From Opisthocomus hoazin (taxonomy: Eukaryota > Chordata > Aves > Opisthocomiformes > Opisthocomidae), in assembly GCF_030867145.1 (NCBI RefSeq), contig NC_134440.1, positions 5,084,001-5,148,000 of the forward strand: a DNA stretch of 64,000 nt, written 5' to 3'. Shown in pieces: positions 50,001 through 62,000 of this stretch. A program made the position numbers and the translations under genes. The notes under the pieces were generated by a model. It saw only the letters and a list, made by a program, of their open reading frames with translations. It ran no database searches and was not told where the DNA came from. Within the stretch, counting starts at the first letter, position 1, and the number at the start of each line of letters is the position of its first letter.

Positions 50001-53000
50001 TTGGTACTTTTCCATGGCTTAATTGCCTGTGTGCTATTGTAGGCTGTCCTTGTCTGCTATTCTGTTTCATCCCCGATGCCTGATATTCTGATTTACTGTG
50101 GTTAGGGATCTAGGAACAAGCCAAATAAAATGTGACCCAGCATAGGCTGTTTAAAAGAAAAAAAGTTTGCTTTGCCAGCTTCAAACAGTAGTCTCCTGGA
50201 AGAAGTGTCATGTTGAATCGTTTTACGTGTTTTTCAAGTGGAAAAAAAATGCATTTCTGTTGCAGTTGTTCTGTACTCTGGACTTGGTGTCTTGGATAGT
50301 GAGCTGTTACGCTATTTCTGTCATTCCCCTCCCCACTGCTTTTTTTTTTTAATTTGGCTATTCAGGAAGTTTAGCAGTCCTTTGAAGGCAAACAGCTACT
50401 TCAAGATGTGTATATAGTTTTTAATACAGGTGTCTATAAGGCTTGAATGTGAAGCACTGAGCAAAATTGGCATATACGAGATTTTTCCAAGTGACAAACA
50501 ATTGCTGCTGTGATAGACTCCTGGAAATCTTGTGGTTCAGAGGTCAGAGATTCGTTAAAAGAGTCAATGTTAAATCATATTCAATATGTTACGTTCAAGC
50601 TTGGCAAACTTCTTGGGAAGCGTTTGTGTGATCTGAAGTAAGAATTGTAGCTGAATTCGATTAGTGGTTGGGAGAGGAGAGCCCTCAGTCCAGGGGCTCA
50701 GTAGTGTTACTAGGAGCAAAGTCGCAGACTTCTAACCTGTGACTTCCGGCCTCCGTGAAACGGAGTGGTTTTGTATTGTAGGTAATCTGGGAATTTGTTG
50801 ACTTACTACATAAATTGTTGAATGACTTTTGCATTCTTGATCAAAGTTGGTTGGACACTGGCTGCTGCTGTTGAGATGAATGGCTTCAGAATGTCTTGGT
50901 AATGCTGAATATTTGGAGTCGGTGCACGGCTGCTGTGTACCACCAAGGACTAGTCCAGGAGGGCTGTTTACAGTGCAGTCCCTTTGCTACTCGGACTGTG
51001 GAAACAATTCCATGGGTGACATGATCCCATATTGTTCAGATTATGGGGTGGAATTAAATTTCTTAGGCTTTATTTCAAGAAGTATTGTTTAAATTGTGAA
51101 GCTATGGATAGTAATCAACCACTCTGATCTGCCCTGTCCCTTTCAAAGGGACTTGCTTGTTCACCTCTACCAGTCTCAAATGCTATCTTCAGAAAAACAT
51201 GAATGGGTCAGAGTTTATTCTATCTAGCTAACTGCTCTTTGGCTGGAATGCTGATATTTCTAAATTATTAAATATGAAACGGAGATAAAGTAGTGATTTC
51301 ATTAAGCATTCCTTTTCTTCCAACTTCAGGAGGCACCTTTTGGGATGTTTGTTTTGAGTAATAACACTAGGCATCCTATAAAGGGCCGGTCCTGTGGGAG
51401 GTCAGGCTGAACACCTCTTCCTCCTTCTGCCTCTTGCTAAGAGGCAGACTCTTGAATGTGAGACTCCAGTTCCTTGCTCAAAATATGCTGTCAGTATTCA
51501 GACTGGGTCATGGTTTCCCATGAAGACTGCTTTCCACCTTTCAGGTGATGCAACTTGGAGTCCTCCTGTCTTAAACTTAAAAACTAGGACTTCTAAAACC
51601 AGAATTAAAAAGTAAAAAATGTTTTCTTTAATGATTCTTCTGTATGCCAGTCACTTCAAAGGCAGCAGCCATTTCGGTAGTTGTATTCTGGAGGTACACG
51701 ATACGGTTATGTGGTCATAAAAAGGCAATCCTAATCTTGTGAGGAAAGGTGCAGATGTAGTTTTCCAGTGTGTTTTGCCTATTGCTGTAGACAGTTTTGT
51801 CTTGAGAGAAAACATGGCAGACTTTTTAATACCACTTATGGAAGCTGAAAAATGGGCTTTATTTTATTGTGGCTTAACAAAACTTATAAAACCTGCTGAA
51901 ATAAAGAGTAGGCAGTCAGTGGTTTCTTGGTCTCCTGGTTGAATCTGACTCCCTATTTGGAAGTTTGTCTTTGAATCCAGAGAAAAGCAAATAACTGTTC
52001 AAGTTCTGGACTATGGAGACAAGATTGCATACTGTATAAAGTGAAGGAAACTTGTTCTTGCAGACTTTCCCATGGATTTGGATTGCCTTGAGTAATGAGT
52101 GGGTATAAAGATCAAGGAAACTGATATTGTGGAAATAGCTGGCTTCTGAAGTGGAGGAAAATCAAGAACATGTTTAACTGTTCTAAGACTTTACTGCATA
52201 CCTGTAATTGTCCAGTTTTGTGGTCTAGAGAACATGGAGTGTTTCTGGGCTTTCTTATAAGGCAGAGGCTCCATACACGGTTGTTGATTGTTCTAAATTC
52301 CCATTGTTTTCTTGGCTTTTCTCCCTTGGTATATGTGTCGTCTGGAATCTGATTTGTAGTTGGTGAGGTAACATACGTGGAGCTCTTAATGGACGCTGAA
52401 GGAAAGTCAAGGGTAAGTGTTTGAGAGATTTCTTCTGTGGATTTTCTACATGACAAATGTAACTGTATGGTGGCGTGGAACGAAAGGAAGTCAGGAAGGT
52501 AGAGAATGTGTATGCTTAGCGGCTATAACATAGGGTTGCTTAAAGTTTCTTTTGGGATGGGGAGGAGGTGGGCTGGGGCCTTGTAAAGAGCGTTAGGGTG
52601 GTCTTCCACTTCGTTCAGTTGGCGTTGGCTGTTTGACCCAGGGACCGTAGCAGTATGGATAGTGGTACGGAATATTAAAGCATACTTGTGTTTTGGAAAA
52701 CGTCACTTCAGTGGTTTGCTGAATTTGTAAGGCCAGTGTGCAAAAGCAGGTTCTGTAAACTACACTTCCTGTGCCAGTAAACAGAATGCAATTTCTGAAT
52801 GTAAATGTATCTTGCCTTCATAGGGTCTTAAGTCCTTTAGTCCAGCGACAGTATCTTGCAGGGAGAAAAACAGTAGGAGCACACTTAACTGTACTGAAGG
52901 ATACGGACTTAGGGTGAGAGACTATGGCAAGGGTTTCGCTGTATGACAGAGAGGAACAGGTCACATGAAGCGTGTGGTATTTTTCTTGGAGAATCGGGAC

Positions 53001-56000
53001 TTAGTTCTGTTTGTTACAACTTCAGAAACAAGAGTTTAATCCTGTTAATGCATAAGAAATTATATCTTATGGAATTCAAGTATTGAAGGCTTTATTGGGT
53101 AAGATTACATTTATTTTTGCTATTAGGGCTAACTAATGTGATTTGACATTAAAAAAAAAAAAGCTGTTTTGTGCTTTTACTTACTTTATTTCTTCTTTTT
53201 TCCCTCCTCTCCTCCTCGTTGTTCGCCTGTGAAATCATCTCATCAGGGATGCGCGTAAGTTCACTTATGAATTTATCGCAAGAAATGAGGAAACTCTTAA
53301 AAAATAAGCAATGTTCTTAGATGTCTTATATCCCCACAGTGTTGTTGAATTCAAGATGGAAGAAAGCATGAAAAAGGCTGCAGAGGTTTTGAACAAGCAT
53401 AGTCTTGGTGGAAGACCATTGAAAGTGAAAGAAGTAAGACGTGCATCTGTTCTTTCAGTATGTTGAACTTGAAGGTGAAGGGGTAGTTCTTAGTCAAGAT
53501 TTATGGCTGACTCATTTGCATATAAGAATAATTAATAAAAGGCAGGACTTGTCAAATAGGGTTTTAAAAAAAAAGACAGTCAACCTTTTTTTAACCATCA
53601 GCATGTACTGCTGAACTTGAGTTTGAATGTGATTATCGAGACTCAACTTGATTTGAGGAATAGATGCTGATGGTAGCAATGCAGAACTCGGACAAAGCAA
53701 GAGTTCGGATTTAACTGCAGGTGTACTTTCTTGTTTAGTGGTTTAAGATGGAGAACGTGTGCAGAAAGTCTGCCGTTAGCAACCCGCTTCTTGCTGTAGT
53801 CTGAGGAGCACTTGGGAAGAAAGATGGGGACAGCAAGTGGCAGCACTTCTCAGATTTGGCAGGTTTTTTGAGTAGAGTAATGAGTTCTGGGGGCAGCAGC
53901 CTGCTTCTGGGCGCAAGCCATGTTCTGGCACTATTGACCTCTTGCTACCATTTAAAGGAAGGAAGAGGTGAAATGAAAGGTTAGAAACACATAGCTGCAT
54001 CTAGAGGTTGTCAGGGGACCTAAGGATGGTCCCTGAGGGGACCTCGGAAGAACAAGCTGCTGAGCGTGGGCCACGTCTGGGTCAGTTTTCCTGTTAACGA
54101 TACACCATTAGTACTGGCAGTCAGGTTGCCCTTTGGTATCAGTCCTTGAGAAGAGGTGATTGTAACTTGCCCAACTCTTCATGAAACTGTGGCCATGCTT
54201 GAAGATTTCTGTCTGTATGACACAGACAGAACAGAAGTGATACTTGAAATCAGTGAAGAAGCATTTTAGCAGTATTAGGTTTAGCAACATTTGCCCCAAT
54301 CTGACTGTGTGCAGTGAATTAAGTTACTGAGGATGACCATTGGCATCAGTTTTGCCAACTCTCCGGTACGTACCTGTCCTTGTTGGCTGTCTCCCTGCTG
54401 AGGAGCACAAAGGCCTTGAAGGGATGTAATAAAAATGTGTGGCAGACTAGATAAAGTTCTTGGCCTGATCAGAAGACCTTAGTTTGTATGACAGCCACTC
54501 TTGGCTTTCTATTGGAGCTAATTTGGTTTTAAGCAATACCTTATTTTAACAATGAATAGGAAATTTAAATTGAGAAGTGACTTGTATTCACTTTAATGTG
54601 TTCTCCACCTCAGACTACTATGGTTTTCTGTAGCTGAAATAATCCTGTGAAATCTGTCCTTTCTCCTGTTTTCGAAATGTGCTATTGTTTAGTCTTAAAA
54701 TTCAGATCAAGATTCAAATTAACTCAAATAGCTTTTAATTTTAAAGCATCTATATTTCTGACTAATTAATTCTATTTGACATTTCACTTCCTTCAACAGT
54801 CTTGCAGTGCTGGTGCGTTTTGCTCACTGAATATACAGTGTGACGTTTCCAACCTAAGTAACATAAGTTCACCTTGTATTGCGAAGGTGCTTACGTTCAC
54901 TTTCAGTATAAAGTGACAATAATTAATCTTATCTGCTTCCTTGAATTCTTCATCATATGCTTCATGTTCTCTAGCATGCCCTAAAATAATGACATTATTT
55001 AGTAATAGGGGGATACATTTAAAGGCTTTTTTGGGGGTTAGAAAGCTGGGGAGGGGGGGTGGGGGGAAGCATGCCCAAACCAATCTTGAAGTTTTACATG
55101 CTGTATCTTGCGTTGTAAAGAAGTCCAAGTGCAAGGTAGATGAATTGTTGCATTGTTTTGAAGATGCCAAGAGTGAGTTGGCATTTGTCCTCCAAAACCT
55201 CTCCAATGCCATTCTGGGTTTATCAGTCTTTGGAACAGATGTAACTGAGGTTTATTCTTGGTATTGGCTAATAGATAAACACTTTCAGAATCGGGGGAAA
55301 TGCACGAGTAGGAATAACTTGATAACTTGAAGGGTGCTGGCATATTGAGTAAAAGAAAATAAATTAGTGGGTGGCAATGATATGTGAAGTAGTTGGCTGG
55401 AGATCTATAGGGAGCAGATAGCCCGGTATAAAGGGAGACCCCTTCTTCTTTTGACTATTTTAGTCATGCCACTAAATCCCCGTGCGTGTAGTGGAATACG
55501 GAGGGAACTGAGTGTGTTGTGTCTGTTTCTGGTTTTTTGCAGGATCCTGATGGTGAACATGCCCGGAGAGCAATGCAGAAGGTCATGGCAGCAGCTGGTG
55601 GAATGGGTATTGGTCCAGGCCCGGGCGGCCCCGGCATGATCAATATCCCGCCTAGTATACTGAACAATCCCAACATACCCAACGAGATCATTCATGCCTT
55701 GCAGGCAGGGAGACTGGGAAGCACTGTCTTTGTTGCAAATGTAAGTGCTGTGTAAGCTGTGAACAGAATATCTGGGTCTGAGTTGAAGCTAATGAATTAG
55801 AGGAAAAGCCTTAGACTTTCAGCTGTGTTCCAGTAAAACGGAGTAGTAACTTACTCTGTGGCTAGTCTTGTTGATTCCCTGTGCTAGCAAAGTTGTAAAT
55901 TAAAATGTGTCCTGTATTATGTTGTGGTGTCTGTTAATTTGTATTTTGAACAAAGCGAAGAATGTTGCGTTAAGCTCTTAGGATAAAATTTAAATAGTGT

Positions 56001-59000
56001 AAAGAATGCTATCTTCATGAAGACTTTTTCGATTGCTGATAGCGGGGAAAGGAAATGTGAGAACACTAAAGCTGGTTTTGGTTTTTTTTTTTTATGATGG
56101 AAATCTTTCTCATGCTTCTGCTATTGCTTGCCTTCCAGTTGGATTACAAGGTTGGTTGGAAGAAACTGAAAGAAGTATTCAGCATGGCCGGCGTTGTGGT
56201 TCGGGCAGACATACTAGAAGATAAAGATGGCAAAAGTCGTGGGATCGGCACTGTCACTTTTGAGCAAGCTATAGAGGCTGTTCAGGCTATATGTATCCTT
56301 GAAGAGTAATGATGGTGAATAGGTGGCAGAGAACTTAGTAAACAAAGCAAGATGAAAATATAAATTGTACTATTACCAGTGAGGATATTGCCACGGCACA
56401 GAAAGTCAAGCCATTGCAGTGGATGGAAAACATAAGGAAAACAGAGAAAGAGGGAAAAGTCCATCATGAAAGAATTGTTGCTGTTTGCTCAGAATCACTG
56501 GCAAAGTGGATTCTCTTTCTCACGTAGATGTATGTGTTTCTAGCCCAAATAGTAAATTTCTGTCTCTAGGTTGTAGCTAGTATTAAAGTGCAATTTTTGA
56601 GAAAAGATTTGTCTTAAATTCCCGTGGTGGAGGTGAAGGAGGAATGCAGCAAACCCATTTGCAGTGTGAGGTGGCTTGGCCTGGTGTGTTCCTCTGTTCC
56701 TTGTATGCTTACGCTGTGCAAGCAATGGTTTGCTACCTAGCAATCTACACAAATCAAACCAAACAAGAACAAAGTACAGATACTACTGTGTGCGTGATCT
56801 CTCGACTTACGGCTATGGTACGGAAAGGAGGAAAATACTTCCTTCTTTCCCCTCCCAAAGTTTCTGTTTGAATGTGAATTCCGTTCTGCATGTGCCCCTA
56901 GTGTGTTAAGCCTTGTGGGAGCAAGACTTACACAAATGGCACGTGATTCACTAGCGTGGCATACTTCAAAATTACTGATTTGGAAGCGTTGAGAACTTTT
57001 GCATGTTTTCTCCTGTTTTACATGGTGAAAGTTAACTGGTGAAATATTTAAACACCTAGGCTGATTTGGAGTTGCGTTTTGAGTGATCTCTTAATGAACT
57101 TAATCTTAACCAGAACAATATTTCTAACTCATGTTTTAATTTTAAAAAGCTGTTCTTTGAATATTCAGTTATTAGGATTTCAGAGCTTTTTAGTTTTGGA
57201 GAAGGCAGAAGGATTCTTGACGATCTGTGAATGATAGCTTAAGAAGCGACCTGGAGAGGTGTGATTTTCTGACTGGGTTTTTGTACTCTGTGTCAGATAG
57301 CGCTTAAAGCTTTAAGACTTTGTGTGGTTCTAGCGCTTGAACAATGATCCTTAATGAAACGACAGCGATGTTTAATGGGCAGCTGCTGTTTGACAGACCG
57401 ATGCATGTAAAAATGGTAAGTATGTTCAAATTCTTTCTGCTTTTTGAACTGGTAGTTGTGCCTCTGATTTTGGATGATGTGTGGTTTCAAGGTTGGGTCA
57501 AAATACGGGGGGGGGACGTGTGGGAGACTTGCCGAAGTCCTAGTGATGTCAACTCATGCCGTCAGGGAAGGTTAATTCTGATTGTTTTGCTAAAAGGTAA
57601 TCGTAAATACAGTGAAGGTAGCTTTAGCTTTTAAGTTTTGGTGTTTTAATTAAGAAGAAAAAGCAAGAAATAATTTCTTACTTTTCTCACAAACTTTAAT
57701 GTATTGAATTGTGTTTAGGACGAACGAGCCTTTCCCAAAGGAGACTTCTTTCCTCCAGAGCGACCCCAACAACTTCCTCGTAAGTCTCTCCTGCATGACT
57801 GAACATGTTATGGTTTTTATTTTGCTGTTCAGCACCTGGGGCCCGATCCCAGCCCCAGTAAGACTCTGGTTCAGACTTTGGAAAGCTGGAATCCAAATGG
57901 TCTGAATAATATCAAAGGGCAAGTACTAAAGAAGAGCTGCTCAGTCATGGGTTTTTGTTTTTGGTTTTTTTTTTTTTTTTGGATACTTCTTTCAGCTCAT
58001 AGCTAGAAGCTTGTCTTAAAACAGTATCCCATTCACGTTCTCAAGGCTTCCAGATCTCTCAATTGCAATTCAAAGAGACCAATGCTTTGTAAAAGTACTG
58101 TTAATAGTGGGATTTAACGGAAACATTATTAATCAGGCAATAGGGAAAAGTGTGCCTCCTTTTACGTGATGGTATTCTGGCTATCTAACATTTTTCCTTC
58201 AACTGAAGAGGCTGAACTGAGGACCTGAGAATCTTCCAGGTCTTCAGATTTCTAAAGGGCATCTTACCAATGCCTATAAACATGTGGAGGGAGCCCAGGC
58301 TCTTTTCAGTGGTGCCCAGTGACCGGGCAAGAGGCAGTAAGCATAAACTGAAACACCAGAGCCTCCATCTGAATAAAGAAACATTACTGTGGGGGCAACT
58401 AAGCTCTGGAACGGGTTGCCCGGAGAGCCTGTGCAGTCTCCATCCTTCGAGATATTCAAAAGCTGTGTGGACGTGGTCCTGGGCAAGCAGCTTGAGGTGG
58501 CCCTGTTTGAGCCAGCGGGGTTGGAGCAGATGACCTCCAGAGGCCTCTTCCAGCCTCAGCCATGCTGTGCTAAGATACTGAAAGTATTGAACAGGAAGAG
58601 TCTGAGTTTGACGGCAAGAGCTAGAAGTGGGAGAATGGAGGCTTAGTTTGTTTAAATGCTGCAAAAATGCGAAGTGTGGCTGTTAATGGAATTGTTTTAA
58701 TTCAGCCAGTTGCTGTTTTCTGAGGCATGGTAACCAAACCTGTTGCATGCTGGTAACTTGCACAATTTTAGTGATCATCAATCAATGCATCCCTTGTTAG
58801 TTCAGTTTTCTGTGTATCCGTCAAAGCCTTATTTGGCAGCAGTCTCATTCTTGGGTTTTATTGCTGCCTGGACTTTCTGCAATGCTATACCTCTTTTTCA
58901 AGACAAAGCCATTGGGTTTCGATTGAATTATCTCTGTATAAAACTCAACAAATACCAGTGGAAGCCTATTTCTTGGCCTTTATTGGGGCGGGGAAGGGGT

Positions 59001-62000
59001 ATCTTTTGTTGTTTTAAAACAAGATTCAACGCTTCCTGTGTTTATTATGCTGAGCTGTAAATGAGGAAGTCCTCTTCTCATAGGCAAAGAATGGTGTTAA
59101 GCTGTTGTTTGATGCAAGTGCAAGCAGAGAAATCTTTCTTGCTGATTAACTATAAGGAAAATATGAGGGCTTTTTCTTCTTGCTTTGGACTGGGGAATCC
59201 TTGATTCATTTTGGTACAGGAAGATCCAAAATTGTGCCTGGGAATGATATACTTTGTTTGCTTAGACAAGAGGCTGGCTGTGTGCTCTGAATTCTATAGG
59301 TGGCTATCATAATGAGAGGTTGAACTTTGTGGTTAAATTCTTACCTACAAGGGAAGAACCTTGGCAAAGGTGGAAATAAGCCATTGTCAATCAAGGGTAA
59401 TATTGTGCAAAGGTTAGAAGATCTCTATACCAAATTGCCCACTCTATTCTCCTTAGACTGAGGAGTTGCACAAAACAAGCAGTGTTCTAGCCAGTTATTT
59501 TTCAGGAGTCAGCTTAAAACCAACCAAACAAGCAAGTTTTCTCAGTAGTAAGATGGAAAATCGATTATGAGGAAAAAAAAAAAATTGAGAGAGTTTTTAG
59601 TATATTTCAAGACACATCTACTCTGGATTTACTATACACTTTCATGCTTAAAGTACACGCCCCAAAGTGGGAACACAGCAAGCTTTTTGGAGAATGGAAG
59701 TCAATTACTTAAGAATAAAACTTGCTGTTTTGTCAATTATGGAAAGAAGGCTTTTTTGATATCTGAATATTTTCTTCAGATGGTCTTGGTGGTATTGGCA
59801 TGGGATTAGGACCTGGAGGTCAACCTATTGATGCAAATCATTTAAACAAAGGCATGGGAATGGGCAACATGGGACCTGGAGGTAAGAAGATTACTCCTAT
59901 GCTTTTGTTTCATGAGAGCTTTAAGCTGTGTAGAAGGTAGATAGCTTTGTTTTTGCCTACACAAAAAGTTGAAGTGTATTAGGAGTGTTAAAGCCAAATG
60001 AGTTTTTGTTGAGCTGAGTAATGAGCTTGATAATGGAAACTCGAATTTAACCAACTGCTCCATTTTTTTTTTCACTGTGGTCAAGGCACACCTCTCATTT
60101 TCTGACTCTTGAGCATGAGCAGCAGACACTGCAAATATACATTAAACTTTGAAAACCATCTGTCACTTTTAACACTTATTAGTGGGCTTGCAAATCTTTG
60201 TTTAGGATATGTTTAAATAGCACAAGTTTTAAAGAGCCACCTAAAAAGTAGCACACATTCAGCTTTCAATTTATAAATGCCTATGGGTTTTTCCCCTTTG
60301 CTGCTTTGTTTTCTGAGAAGGAATGTTGCGGTCTACTCAGAGTTCTCATGTGTAAGCTCTTCAATCCAAACAGTGGGCACGTTGTATGGTCTCTATCTGT
60401 ACAGCTGGTCTTACGGCTGAACTTCTGTAGAATTACATCTGCTATATAAAGCTTTCTCTTTTATTTTGAGGAATGGGAATGGAAGGCATGGGCTTTGGAA
60501 TGAATAAAATGGGAGGTAAGCTGTGTTTTTTGGCATGTATATAGCTTGGGCTTTCTGAAAGTCATGTAAACTTAGTCATGTATGTCTAGCAGGCCTTTGT
60601 GTTCTTTGAGATCGTCACCAATTTAGTAATAACTTGTTCCATTTTTTTTAGTATTAATAAAACTGCTGTAAGTGTATGGGAAGGGTTAAGACCTCAGATA
60701 AAACATGACTGATGTTTTGGTCATGTGACTTGTTAAAACTGTCCTTGGCTTAGGAGATAAGTGTGACCAAATTCTAACCCAGTTTTGTTTTGTGAATCTG
60801 TGATGCAAAGTTGTCTTGGTGCCTGTGGAAATGGTCTGTGAAAGCAGCTTTGGTGGGTGAAGCGTAGTGTTAAGCTGAAATGGATTATTAAAGAATCTCT
60901 GAAAAATACTTTCTTTTAGGAATGGAAGGTCCTTTCGGTGCCATGGAAAACATTGGTCGCTTCCCAGCTGGAATGAACATGGGCAGAATGAGTGGTAGGC
61001 ACTTGTTTTTCATATATCCAACTCCCGACTTGTGTTGTCTGAAAGTGTATCACTGGAGAGGCTCTCTAGACTGGTCTCCTTGTCTCGGTTTTTACTGGAA
61101 AAACTGGAAGCTTACAGCTGACATGGTGTCCACAAGTCACTCGTGGCCTCTGAGCTACAGAAAACGAGTGACTTGTTGAGGTTGTCTTGAAGGACTAGTT
61201 TAGAATGAGATAAACTGTGCTTTGTCTGTAGTCACCAGAAAGACTTCACCAGAGGAAAGTGGCTGACTCAAATGTGTTTGTCCATATAGAGAGGAGTCCT
61301 GCTTTTTGTTGTTGGTTTTTTTTTTGTTTTTTTTTTTTTTTTTTGTTTCAGAAAGACATAATAAAACGATCAGGAGACCATAGTAAAAATTTGCCTTGCT
61401 GTTAATCTTTAAAAAATTATGCCTGTATTAAAATGTTCTCTCAGGAGTCGCTTAGACACCCTAAAGAACATATCAAACTTAATCTTTACAGAGATGGATC
61501 GTGCCATGGGTGGAGGATTTGAAAGAGAATTTGGAAGAAATGAAATGGGAATGTCTCGTAGTTTTGGGGAGACCTTGGAGAGAGGAATAGGTAAGTACAC
61601 TAAGCTAAGTACTTTTACTACCTGCTTTTCATGGCTGAACTGTACGTAAAAATCACGTGTGTTTTGTTACAACAAACCAGGCTGTATTTTCTCTGTACTT
61701 GCTGTAATAGTCTGGTTTTGATCAGACTCCCAAGAGCTGTACAGGAGACAGATGGATATGCGGGTAGTGATCTATGGGGCTGTGTAACGGGATTTCAGGT
61801 GGGACAGGAAACCCTCTGACAGTCTTAGCACGCTGCCTTGTGTCTTGAAACTTCACGCTAAACTTCCACGTATGTGCGTGGCACTGAAACACAGCCTGCA
61901 GCCTAGGCAGTAGGGAGGAAAAGTGTGGTGAAACCTAAATTTCCTTCCCTTCCTCCCAGACATTTTAGGAATCTGGTATAGACTTACACATCAGATAACT

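Noticed and set aside
45578-52359. Intron-encoded snoRNA in HNRNPM intron 2
   Set aside because: Isolated TGATGA- and CTGA-like motifs occur, but no pair with a terminal stem and suitable spacing was found.
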